NCBI RefSeq assembly: GCF_025147485.1
Contig: NZ_CP102263.1
Location: 3,237,501-3,301,500, forward strand
From: Bacteroides uniformis
Lineage (GTDB): Bacteria > Bacteroidota > Bacteroidia > Bacteroidales > Bacteroidaceae
Direction: 5' to 3'
Length of the DNA stretch: 64,000 bases
How positions within the stretch are numbered: position 1 is the stretch's first letter; every line of letters begins with the position of its first letter. The position numbers and the translations under genes were made by a program. Under the pieces are notes generated by a model. That model was not told the origin of the DNA, did no database searches, and saw only the letters and a program-made list of their open reading frames with translations. Of this stretch, positions 45,125 through 53,499 are shown in pieces.

Positions 45125-46900
45125 TCAGACTTTTGGTTTCCGGTAGTTTCCCTTGCCATCTACATTTTCCACCAGCCCGTGTTTCTGCATACGTTTGAGC
45201 CAGGTGGAGGCGGTTTCCGATTTGATGCCCATCTCTCCGGCTTTCTGCAGGAAAGAGGCCCGTGTGAATTCTTCTTCCATGCTGTCTACCAGTGCATCCC
45301 GGTCGGCATTGCCGCGGCTTGTCACTTCGGTGTTGGGCAGGAAGGAGAGGATATGGGTGGTATGCCGATAAAGGCTTTCGGCCAGTGAGAGTACGGCATG
45401 AAAGTCATCGGAAGCAATAAGGAGATTCCATCGGCTGACAATGTGGTCTTTCAGATTGTCTGTGGCTGTGTGAGGGTCGGGCGACACGTAAGGCGAGGCG
45501 GTGATTTCCCCTTGTTCCATTGCGCGGAGCATGGCCACCACTTCCATGATGCGGCAGATGTTGATGGCCAGACGTGCCACGCTGCTTGACATCTCGTTTC
45601 CGTTGGCTAGTCCGGAGCGTACGAAAAGCCGGGAGAAGAGCCGGTTGAATTCATCTTTCTGTCCGTCCGTAAGGTGAAGGGTGAATATTCCGTTCATGAC
45701 AATGGTTTTCAGTTTGTCCTTCCATTCCATGCCCAGAGCCTTGAAGGTATCTTCAAGATCGCTGTCATTGCGGTCGAACTGGTTTTGCCAATGATGTATG
45801 GCAGGCATGTAGTAGAATACCTGGCGAGAAAAGAGCCCGTTCTCAGCAGTGGGAATCAGTGGTTTCACTTGTGAGGGGGTGCCTGACAGAAGTACGGAAA
45901 GATAAGTTTTCTTTACCTCTCGGTATTCGTGGTCGGTGCGCCGGTTGTAGGACAGTCGGTCGTGGTCGAAGGCTTTGCGCATGGTGTCGCTCCAGTGTCC
46001 GTATTCCGAACCGATGGCGGTGGAGATGGTGTCGGCTTCGCTTTCGCATATCAGTCCGGTACCGTCGGAGTCCATCAGGTTTTGCAGGATGCCGGTTCCG
46101 GTGTTGTTGCCCGAGATGAGGAACATCTTGTTGAGAGGCATTACGGGAGTCTCCGTTTTTCCACGTTCCTTGCCCAGTGTGTCGTATTTTGCTTTTTCGC
46201 GGCGGTAACATGCCATGCTTTCGTCTACCTGCCCACGTATTTCATCGTGAATGGGCTCGGCAAGCAGGCGTACCAAGGAGAGCACTCCTTTGCCGGATGC
46301 AGGTAGGGCTACTACAAAGGTTTGCAGGCAGGGGGACATCATTTTTCCTCCGTAGGAACATCGGACGTGTTTTCCCATACTGGCACCCAATACGGTGATG
46401 GCACCCAGTAGCAGTACATCGTATTGGGCGAGGGAGGTTCCGCAGCTCATGATGCGATTCAGGGGATAAGGCCAGTGGAGGTGTTCGTCGAAAGTGGGTA
46501 ATGGAGACAGTGGTTCAATGCCCGATGCGGACTCTTCCTCGCGTGCGCGTGTGTGTGAGGTAGAAGAGAGGGGTGAACTTTGTGTACCAAGTGTACCAAT
46601 GGCGGGTGCGGCTTCATGCTGAATCTTCACGCCGCAAAGCTCGGCCAGATGAAAGGCGGTTCCTAGATGCACGTCGTTACGGCCGGTCTTCAAGGCATTG
46701 CTGAAGAGCTTGTCGGCTGCCCGTCGGTCGTACTTGGACGACAGGCTGCACAGACTTAAAAAATCATGCCGTCCTGCTTCTCCGCAGTCGGTGGCAATGG
46801 CAAATGCCAGTTGTATATATTCTTGATAGGTTGGAGCAATGTCTGCTCCTGCATTTCTGACTGCTTCGGCCAGAAGGTGCAATGAAGATAGTGGTTCCAT
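45125..46900 (-). CDS. DUF3987 primase/helicase-like protein
   Basis: A 591-residue protein. The N terminus (about 1-95: LAEAVRNAGADIAPTYQEYIQLAFAIATDCGEAGRHDFLSLCSLSSKYDRRAADKLFSNAL) resembles PriCT-2 primase-associated domains. A variable linker (residues 100-125) contains the inverted repeat. DUF3987 follows, with a Walker-A-like LPASGKGVLSL and motifs FLISGNNTGTGI and ICESEADTI. The C terminus (FTRASFLQKAGEMGIKSETASTWLKRMQKHGLVENVDGKG) looks like a winged helix. The likely role is replication of a mobile element. It sits directly after the VirE gene. Confidence 0.85.
   Translation of the reverse strand: MEPLSSLHLLAEAVRNAGADIAPTYQEYIQLAFAIATDCGEAGRHDFLSLCSLSSKYDRRAADKLFSNALKTGRNDVHLGTAFHLAELCGVKIQHEAAPAIGTLGTQSSPLSSTSHTRAREEESASGIEPLSPLPTFDEHLHWPYPLNRIMSCGTSLAQYDVLLLGAITVLGASMGKHVRCSYGGKMMSPCLQTFVVALPASGKGVLSLVRLLAEPIHDEIRGQVDESMACYRREKAKYDTLGKERGKTETPVMPLNKMFLISGNNTGTGILQNLMDSDGTGLICESEADTISTAIGSEYGHWSDTMRKAFDHDRLSYNRRTDHEYREVKKTYLSVLLSGTPSQVKPLIPTAENGLFSRQVFYYMPAIHHWQNQFDRNDSDLEDTFKALGMEWKDKLKTIVMNGIFTLHLTDGQKDEFNRLFSRLFVRSGLANGNEMSSSVARLAINICRIMEVVAMLRAMEQGEITASPYVSPDPHTATDNLKDHIVSRWNLLIASDDFHAVLSLAESLYRHTTHILSFLPNTEVTSRGNADRDALVDSMEEEFTRASFLQKAGEMGIKSETASTWLKRMQKHGLVENVDGKGNYRKPKV
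46550..46599 (-). repeat. right arm of the inverted repeat, within the DUF3987 coding sequence
   Basis: TGTGTGTGAGG (46550-46560) and TGTACCAAGTGTACCAA (46583-46599) are exact complements of the left-arm blocks, with a 22-base instead of 20-base interval. Encodes GTLGTQSSPLSSTSHTRA, a linker without domain character. Confidence 0.75.
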
Positions 46901-46951
46901 CGGATTTGGTAATTTATAATTAGTAATTTGTAGTCGGTGATTTGCAATGAC

Positions 46952-47584
46952 TCATAATTCGAAGTTCACAACTTTTCTGAGCAGTGCTTTCGGGTCATGG
47001 CAGAGGAAACAGGCGCGTACGAGGTCTTTCCCCGAAGTGTCCACTCCTTTTCCGGGTTGTGTGTTTTCTGCGTCATACATGCAGTGGACGTAGTTCATGG
47101 CCCAGCGCACCGCCTCCGTGCTGTCTTTTCCGATAGGGCAGGGTACAAAAGCCTTTACACCTCGTCCGGTAGGGCTGATGAACACCAGTACCGGTGCGAG
47201 GTAAGGGTCTTTGAACAGTAGTTGCTTCAGGCGTCCGGCTTCGTCAGGTGAGTCGAGATGGTCTACGTCCACCACCACCAGTCCGGAGGGTAGCTTTAGG
47301 CAGTCGCTCCGTCGTCGGGTGAATACGCCGCAGGGGGTGACGTAGGGTAAGGTTTGCTGTTTCAGCATCCGGCAGTTGTTATCATCGCCTTGTAGGGCAG
47401 CTTCGCGGATGGCTTGTGTTAGGGTGATCAGCCGTTTGTTGGCTGTGATGAGTTGGTAAACTTCGTTCAGTTCTAAAGTACGCAGGGGGGTAAGCGTGGC
47501 GCTTTTCACGATTTTCCTGGTCGCTCCGTCCTTCATCGGTGAGATGGGTGGCATGAAAAGCGACATTTTAAAAGATTTTGGCAT
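46952..47584 (-). CDS. VirE / BT4734-like N-terminal domain protein (primase-like)
   Basis: A 210-residue protein of the BT4734/BF3469 group. The motifs LPSGLVVVDVDHLDSPDEAGRLKQLL (a DxD-type acidic pair) and VLVFISPTGRGVKAFVPC have the spacing of archaeo-eukaryotic primase active sites. With the neighbouring DUF3987 gene this gives a primase-helicase module split over two genes. A TACCTTTG -7 element lies on the minus strand at 47608-47615. The AT-rich 51-base gap to DUF3987 contains spacer repeats. Confidence 0.82.
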   Translation of the reverse strand: MPKSFKMSLFMPPISPMKDGATRKIVKSATLTPLRTLELNEVYQLITANKRLITLTQAIREAALQGDDNNCRMLKQQTLPYVTPCGVFTRRRSDCLKLPSGLVVVDVDHLDSPDEAGRLKQLLFKDPYLAPVLVFISPTGRGVKAFVPCPIGKDSTEAVRWAMNYVHCMYDAENTQPGKGVDTSGKDLVRACFLCHDPKALLRKVVNFEL

Positions 47585-47728
47585 ATTATACGTTTAAATA
47601 GTTGGCTCAAAGGTATTCATTCTCTTTCGTTGAATCTTTCCCACATGTAAGAAAGATTTTAAAGGAACAAAGTAAATAATAACAATATATAACATAATAT
47701 TCTATCTAATTACTTAAAATTTATCTAA

Positions 47729-48008
47729 ATGGGCAAAAATTTTATTCACCCTTCATTGGGCTTTTTTATCGAGCGAACGAGAAAACAGAGTGGAGTCACT
47801 ATTGAAACTCTTTGCAAGGATTTGCATATTTCTCCATCCACGTACATAGACTTAAAAAAAAGGGTGTAACGCCTCACTTAGTACATACGAAACTCTTCTG
47901 CGATACTATATCGATGAACTGGAGGAACTGGATGATGACGAAATCAGGAAATTGGCTGGGGAATGGGTGGAAAAATGGCTGGAGGTTAGGAAGAAGGGGG
48001 AGTGGTGA
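47729..48008 (+). pseudogene. HTH regulator broken by a frameshift in an A8 run
   Basis: The N-terminal 46 codons read MGKNFIHPSLGFFIERTRKQSGVTIETLCKDLHISPSTYIDLKKRV and stop at 47867-47869. One base fewer in the A8 run (47854-47861) would continue as KKGCNASLSTYETLLRYYIDELEELDDDEIRKLAGEWVEKWLEVRKKGEW to the stop at 48006-48008. The whole is a small Xre-like HTH protein of about 92 residues. It opens the second half of the capsule locus. Decay, phase variation or a base-calling error are all possible. Confidence 0.65.
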
Positions 48009-48052
48009 TTGGATTGGTTGATTATTACTGATAATTAAAGGAATCTATATAA

Positions 48053-48903
48053 ATGATTAATTTTACAGTAGGTCCGGTGCAATCTTCTGATGCTGTACGG
48101 GTCATAGGTGCCGAACAGGTACCATATTTAGAACAGCAGAGTTTTCAGAAATGATGCTTGAGAATGAGCGCCTTGTTAAGAAATTTGCTAATGCGACTAA
48201 AGATAGTAAGGTTGTTTTCATGACATGTTCTGGCTCTGGTGGTATGGAGGCTGCCATCATAAATTGCCTTACGCCACAGGATAAGGCTCTTGTAATCAAT
48301 GGTGGTAGCTTTGGTGAGCGTTTTGTGGAATTGCTTACCCTTCATAAAATTCCTTTTACGGAAATTAAGCTTAAGTATGGTAGAGCTTTGAAGCCTGAAC
48401 ATCTTGCTGAATATGAGAGCAAGGGTTACACTACTTTCCTTATGCAGAAGCACGAAACTTTTACGGGGGTACATTACGATATCAATCTTGTTTCTGATTT
48501 TTGCAAACGTAATAATTGTTTCTTGATTGTTGATATAATCTCTACCTTCCTTTGCGATTCATTTGATATGGTGGCAATGGATGTAGGGGTGATGATTACT
48601 GGAAGTCAGAAGGCTCTTGCTTGCGCTCCGGGTATTGCAGTTATGCTTCTTGCTCCTTCGGCTATTAAACGTATAGAAAAGGTCCAATGTTGCTGTCAGT
48701 ATCTTGATTTGAAGCTTGCTCTTAAAAATATGGAGAGAGGGCAGACTCCTTGTACTCCTGCTGTTGGTATCCTTCGTCAAATTAATGTCCGTTTAAAAGA
48801 AATTGAGTCTGCAGGTGGTGCGGAGGTGGAGATTGCGCGTTGTGCAGAATTGGCTAAGTATTTTCGTGATAAGCTTGTTAAGAATAATCTTCCACTCTTT
48901 TGA
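48053..48903 (+). pseudogene. 2-aminoethylphosphonate-pyruvate transaminase-like gene, frameshifted and 3'-truncated
   Basis: The start MINFTVGPVQSSDAVRVIGAEQVPY runs into a stop at 48152-48154. Adding one T in the TTT run (48127-48129) restores PYFRTAEFSEMMLENERLVKK and joins the long frame that ends at 48903. The class V aminotransferase core is clear: FMTCSGSGGMEAAI, LIVDIISTF and PLP lysine in MITGSQKALACAPG. About 80 C-terminal residues are missing. It would make 2-aminoethylphosphonate from phosphonoacetaldehyde made by the two downstream genes. Confidence 0.8.
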
Positions 48904-49274
48904 CTTATCGTCAGGTTGGAACAAATAGCTTTACAGTTAAGTATTATGTTGAGAAGTTTATTCTTGACATGAATACGATGAAGATAATTAGGGTTGACGA
49001 GTATCGCGACAAAAAGAAGATTAATCGTCCCGCAGGTTCGTTATTCTCTGTAGATGGAGAAATTTATCGAGTGGCACAAAAATGCAGTCGTGCATATGGA
49101 GAGTCGATCTTTGTGTATAAGACAAGTAAGAATTTTGATTTTATTAAAGATAAAAAGGTAGCAGAACTCACTGGTCAGAGTATAGTCCTGAGTGATGGTA
49201 GAAAGCCGATTTTGTTGCACACTTATTCTCAAGCAGGAGGGATTGAGGTGATTGACTATAGATGCTCTTTATAA
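48900..49274 (+). pseudogene. C-terminal fragment resembling the GINT1 N-terminal domain / formyltransferase-tail family
   Basis: An open frame of about 124 residues starts abruptly at the end of the truncated transaminase, with no credible start codon. The INRPAGSLFSVDGEIYRVAQKCSRAYGESIFVYK motif recalls the RPAG...YRPAQDCS...YG signature found in bacterial sugar formyltransferase-like and plant GINT1-type proteins. It looks like the 3' remnant of a gene joined to the transaminase by a deletion. Confidence in the family is moderate. Confidence 0.5.
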
Positions 49275-49298
49275 TAATTTGAAAAATGTTAAATAATA

Positions 49299-50609
49299 AT
49301 GGCAAAGACAGTTTATCTTGGTATGATAGGTGATATCATGCATCCGGGTTACATTAACATCATTAACAAAGCTACTGAGTATGGCGATGTGATAATCGGT
49401 TTGTTCACTGATAAGGCGATTGCTAACCACCGTAGACTTCCTTATCTCACTTGGGAGCAAAGAAAGAACGTTGTTGAGAGCATCAGGAACGTATCAAGGG
49501 TGGTCCCTCAGGATGATTGGAGCTATGTCTCTAATCTCCTTAAGTACAAGCCTGATTACATCATTCATGGTGATGATTGGCAGGTGGGTCCTGACAAGTA
49601 TATCCGTGATGAGGTATTCAAAGTAATGGAAAAGTTGGGTGGTGAGGTTATCGAGATTCCTTACACCCAAAACATCTCTGCTTCTGGTATCAAACAAGAG
49701 ATTGATGCTCTTGGTGTAACTCCTCAGATGCGTCTTTCTTCTCTCCGTCGCCTTATTGCAGCTAAACCGATTGTACGTATTCTTGAAAGTCACAATGGTC
49801 TTACTGGCCTCATAGCAGAACATACTAAGGTAGAGGTGAATGGTCAGGAGCGTGAATTCGATGGCATGTGGGCTTCCTCCCTTACCGACTCTACCTCTAA
49901 GGGTAAGCCTGATATTGAGGCTGTCGATTTGACTACCCGTCTCCATGACCTCAATGATACCCTTGAAGTAACCACAAAACCTGTTATCTTCGATGGCGAT
50001 ACTGGTGGCAAGATTGAACACTTCGGTTTTACCGTTCGCACCCTTGAGCGCTTGGGAATCTCTTGCGTTATAATTGAAGATAAGGTAGGTTTAAAACAGA
50101 ATTCACTTTTTGGTACTGATGCTGTACAGACTCAGGATACAATCGAAGGTTTTCAGGCTAAAATTCGTGCAGGTAAGGAAGCGCAAATTACTCGTGACTT
50201 CATGATTGTCAGCCGTTGTGAGTCTCTCATTGCTGGTAAGACTGTAGATGATGCTTTGGAGCGTTGTCATGCTTACGTAGAGGCAGGTACTGACGGTATA
50301 ATGATCCACTCCAAAGAGAAGTCTGGAGAGGACATCAAGGAGTTTTGCTTGCGCTTTCGCGAGAAGAATGCTCATACTCCTATCATCGTTGTGCCTACTA
50401 CTTATAACCAGTTCACAGAAGAGGAACTTGCTGAATGGGGTATTAATGTAGTGATTTATGCTAATCACATGCTTCGTTCTGCTTATCCTGCAATGGTTAA
50501 ATGTGCAGAAACCATCCTCTATACTAGCCGTTCGCTTGAAGCATCTGAGCAGTACTGTATGCCTATCAAACAGATTCTTAATCTTATTCCAGGCACAAAG
50601 AAGAAGTAA
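49299..50609 (+). CDS. aepX: phosphoenolpyruvate mutase with N-terminal nucleotidyltransferase domain
   Basis: A 436-residue fusion. Residues 1-130 form a cytidylyltransferase-like domain (VYLGMIGDIMHPGYINIINKA; MHPGY replaces HxGH; ISASGIKQE). Residues about 140-430 are the PEP mutase barrel with MWASSLTDSTSKGKPD, VIFDGDTGG and the diagnostic EDKVGLKQNS loop. The mutase rearranges PEP to phosphonopyruvate, forming the C-P bond. The N-terminal domain suggests coupling to nucleotide activation. It is first intact gene of the phosphonate module. Confidence 0.93.
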   Translation: MAKTVYLGMIGDIMHPGYINIINKATEYGDVIIGLFTDKAIANHRRLPYLTWEQRKNVVESIRNVSRVVPQDDWSYVSNLLKYKPDYIIHGDDWQVGPDKYIRDEVFKVMEKLGGEVIEIPYTQNISASGIKQEIDALGVTPQMRLSSLRRLIAAKPIVRILESHNGLTGLIAEHTKVEVNGQEREFDGMWASSLTDSTSKGKPDIEAVDLTTRLHDLNDTLEVTTKPVIFDGDTGGKIEHFGFTVRTLERLGISCVIIEDKVGLKQNSLFGTDAVQTQDTIEGFQAKIRAGKEAQITRDFMIVSRCESLIAGKTVDDALERCHAYVEAGTDGIMIHSKEKSGEDIKEFCLRFREKNAHTPIIVVPTTYNQFTEEELAEWGINVVIYANHMLRSAYPAMVKCAETILYTSRSLEASEQYCMPIKQILNLIPGTKKK

Positions 50610-50643
50610 ACATTAATTTCTTACCCCTTAAACTATTTTACAA

Positions 50644-51771
50644 ATGGTAAGACCCGAATTTTTTGTAAATATACTCAAGGAACAAGGTATAGACTTTTAT
50701 GCTGGTGTTCCTGATTCGTTGCTCAAGAACATTTGTGCATATATTACCGACCACCTTCCTGCTGAGCAGAATATTATTGCTGCTAACGAAGGAGGGGCCA
50801 TGGGTATTGCTGTAGGTTATCATTTGGCAACAGGTAAGGTGCCTGTAGTTTATATGCAGAACTCTGGTGAAGGCAATATCATTAATCCGTTTGCCTCTCT
50901 TACCGACAAGGACGTTTATAACATTCCTGTGCTCCTCGTTATCGGTTGGAGAGGGCGCCCTGGAGTTCACGATGAACCTCAGCATGTGAAGCAAGGTAAG
51001 GTGACAATCGGTTTGCTTAATACCATGGGTATCAACTATGCTATTCTGCCAAAGGATGAAGAGGGAGCTGCAAAGCAGATAAAAATAGCTGTCGACTTCA
51101 TGAAGGCAACCAACGAGTGCTATGCCCTTGTGATAGAGAAGGATACTTTCGATACCTATAAGCTTCAGAGCGTTGAGGTAAACGAACTGGCAATGTCTCG
51201 CGAAGAGACGATTCAGAAGGTGGCTTCAAACATTGAAGATAATGCTTGTATCGTATCAACTACTGGTATGATTTCTCGCGAGCTCTTTGAGGCACGTACT
51301 GCTTGGAGCCAAGGTCATGAACGTGATTTCCTTACTGTAGGGGCGATGGGCCATGCTTCCCAGATAGCTCTCGGCATAGCTCTCCAAAAGCCTGAGCGTC
51401 GAGTATATTGTTTTGATGGTGATGGAGCCAGCATCATGCACATGGGTAATATGGCTATTACAGCCAGCATGAAATGCAAGAATTATGTGCACATTGTGTT
51501 CAACAATGGCGCACACGATTCTGTTGGTGGTCAGCCTACTGTTGGTCTCAAGATTGATTTTTGTGCAATTGCTCAAGCTGTAGGCTACAAGGCTGCTTAT
51601 AGTGTAGAAACTATGGAGGCACTTGAAGCAAAACTTGCAGAATTCAAGAACGCAGAAGGTCCTGTTTTCCTTCAGATTTGCGTAAAAAAGGGAAACCGCA
51701 AGGACCTTGGCCGTCCAACTACAACTCCTATTCAGAACAAAGAGGCTTTTATGGAATTTCTTAACAAGTAA
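50644..51771 (+). CDS. aepY: phosphonopyruvate decarboxylase
   Basis: A 375-residue thiamine diphosphate enzyme. The N-terminal PYR domain has GVPDSLLKNICAYI and NEGGAMGIAVGYHLATGKVPVVYMQNSGEGN. The C-terminal PP domain has the ThDP/Mg motif FDGDGASIMHMGNMAITASMKCKNYVHIVFNNGAHDSVGGQPT. It makes phosphonoacetaldehyde and so pulls the unfavourable mutase equilibrium. It follows aepX by 34 bases, and the two are diagnostic of phosphonate biosynthesis. Confidence 0.94.
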   Translation: MVRPEFFVNILKEQGIDFYAGVPDSLLKNICAYITDHLPAEQNIIAANEGGAMGIAVGYHLATGKVPVVYMQNSGEGNIINPFASLTDKDVYNIPVLLVIGWRGRPGVHDEPQHVKQGKVTIGLLNTMGINYAILPKDEEGAAKQIKIAVDFMKATNECYALVIEKDTFDTYKLQSVEVNELAMSREETIQKVASNIEDNACIVSTTGMISRELFEARTAWSQGHERDFLTVGAMGHASQIALGIALQKPERRVYCFDGDGASIMHMGNMAITASMKCKNYVHIVFNNGAHDSVGGQPTVGLKIDFCAIAQAVGYKAAYSVETMEALEAKLAEFKNAEGPVFLQICVKKGNRKDLGRPTTTPIQNKEAFMEFLNK

Positions 51772-51774
51772 AGT

Positions 51775-52503
51775 ATGAAAGTAATTCTGTTTGCTGATAT
51801 ACACGCCAATCTTTCTGCTTTTGAGGCGGTTCTAGCTGATATTGAGAAACACTATCAGCCAGATGCCATGATTAGTCTAGGTGACTTTATCGACTATGGT
51901 ATGCGTTCAAATGAAATTATTGAACGTATACAAACTGTTAATATTCCATTACTTGCCAATTTGAAGGGCAATCACGAGAAGGCTTTGATTGATGGGGAAC
52001 TCTCATGTTTCTCTTCAGAAAGAGCTCGTGTGATGTCCAAATACACAAGAAACCATCTCACTCAGACATCTATTGATTATATAAGCAATGTGATGCAAGA
52101 GCCAATGCAAGAGTTGGAAATTGGTGGTAAGAAAGTACTTCTTTTACATGGAACTATTGATGATCCCTATTGGGGAAAACTGACTCCAGCAAAAGTGGAA
52201 GATGAAAAGTATCAGGATTTTGACTACGTATTGAGCGGTCACATTCATCAACCTTTTAAGATAGATGTATTCTTCAAAGTTGACAATCCAATCATGCGCA
52301 ATCAGAAACGTACGACTTTTATCAACCCAGGTTCAGTTGGACAACCTCGCAATCAGAATCCATATGCACAATATGTGTATATCAATTTTAAAACGGGGGA
52401 AACCCATTTCAATGCAGTTCCTTACGATATTGAAGCTGAACAATCTCTTTTCCCCAAAGAGATAGATACTTTTTACAGCGAACGATTAAAATTTGGAATA
52501 TAA
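51775..52503 (+). CDS. calcineurin-like metallophosphoesterase
   Basis: A 242-residue metallophosphatase with all signature motifs: FADIHANLSAF (DxH), LGDFIDYG (GD), LKGNHEKAL (GNH), LLLHGTID and LSGHIHQPF (GHxH). YfcE/MJ0936-like. It is 3 bases after aepY and abuts the epimerase gene, so it is part of the tailoring operon. The substrate may be a phosphorylated or nucleotide-linked intermediate of the phosphonate branch; unproven. Confidence 0.85.
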   Translation: MKVILFADIHANLSAFEAVLADIEKHYQPDAMISLGDFIDYGMRSNEIIERIQTVNIPLLANLKGNHEKALIDGELSCFSSERARVMSKYTRNHLTQTSIDYISNVMQEPMQELEIGGKKVLLLHGTIDDPYWGKLTPAKVEDEKYQDFDYVLSGHIHQPFKIDVFFKVDNPIMRNQKRTTFINPGSVGQPRNQNPYAQYVYINFKTGETHFNAVPYDIEAEQSLFPKEIDTFYSERLKFGI

Positions 52504-53499
52504 ATGAAGAACTTATATGTAATAAGTGGTGTTACTGGCATGACGGGTAGTGAACTGTCTCGTCAGTTTGTTTCTCAGGGTCATACGGTAATCGGTTTCG
52601 ACAACTTCTTTGCAAGTTCTATTGATACCGTTAAAGACATTATTGACAATCCCTCGTTCATCTTCTATAATTACGACATTAACAAAGTCGCTCAGATGGA
52701 TGAAGTATGCGATAAGGCGAAAGAACTCAAAATTGAGTGCGATGGCCGTCTGGTGTTTATCAATTGTGCTGCTGTTGTCCATACAAAGCATTTCTATGAG
52801 GTAGAGAGTACTTTTCAGACTAACGTCCTTGCTATGAAGGATTTCTTGGAGCGTGCCATTTCTATGAGGGCTGATACTTACATTAATTGTTCAACTTCGG
52901 AGGTTTACTCAATGCAGTCTTGGAATGAGAATGGCGGTGTGAAAGAATCTGATTATTTGGCAATGTCAACAGCGGAACATAGCCAACGTACAAGTTATGC
53001 TTGCGGCAAGTTGATGACTGAATTCTTTATGAAAGATGCTGTTGGCAAGGGACGAATTAAAGGTTGTTCTATTCGCTTTGCTAATGTATATAGCAGGCAC
53101 GAGCGTTTTGCAGAGCACATTATCCCTCATATCATTGATAATCTGCTTGAAAGCCATACCGTAACCCTTCTTGAAAACTCGAAGGTGAACAAACGTACCT
53201 TCCTTCATAATATTGATAGCTGTCGTGCCGTTATGGAGCTCATCGCTTCTGAGGATGCTCTTGATGGTACTGTTTATAATGTGGCTACTGAAGAGGAAAT
53301 TGCCATTATTGATCTAGTCAAGACGATTGCAATAAAAATGGGCATCAACGATGTGGATATCCGTTTCGAAGGTTACCGAAAGTCTGATCCTGAGCGTCGA
53401 TTGCTCAATACGGACAAGATTCGTACCCGTACTAGCTGGAAACCTATCATCACTCTCGATGAAGGCCTCACGATGTGTGTAAATAGTATCAAGAAATGA
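52504..53499 (+). CDS. NAD-dependent epimerase/dehydratase
   Basis: A 331-residue extended SDR with VISGVTGMTGSELSRQF (a variant of GxxGxxG), NCSTSEVYSMQSW and the catalytic TSYACGK (YxxxK). It acts on a nucleotide sugar in the cytoplasm, but the specific reaction (4-epimerase, 4,6-dehydratase or decarboxylase) is not readable. It starts immediately after the phosphatase stop and overlaps the following nucleotidyltransferase by 4 bases. Confidence 0.85.
   Translation: MKNLYVISGVTGMTGSELSRQFVSQGHTVIGFDNFFASSIDTVKDIIDNPSFIFYNYDINKVAQMDEVCDKAKELKIECDGRLVFINCAAVVHTKHFYEVESTFQTNVLAMKDFLERAISMRADTYINCSTSEVYSMQSWNENGGVKESDYLAMSTAEHSQRTSYACGKLMTEFFMKDAVGKGRIKGCSIRFANVYSRHERFAEHIIPHIIDNLLESHTVTLLENSKVNKRTFLHNIDSCRAVMELIASEDALDGTVYNVATEEEIAIIDLVKTIAIKMGINDVDIRFEGYRKSDPERRLLNTDKIRTRTSWKPIITLDEGLTMCVNSIKK

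Noticed and set aside
47854..47870. Programmed ribosomal frameshift at the A8 run of the HTH gene
   Set aside because: A8 can be slippery, but no downstream stimulatory structure or upstream Shine-Dalgarno-like element is evident, and neighbouring genes also carry frame breaks.
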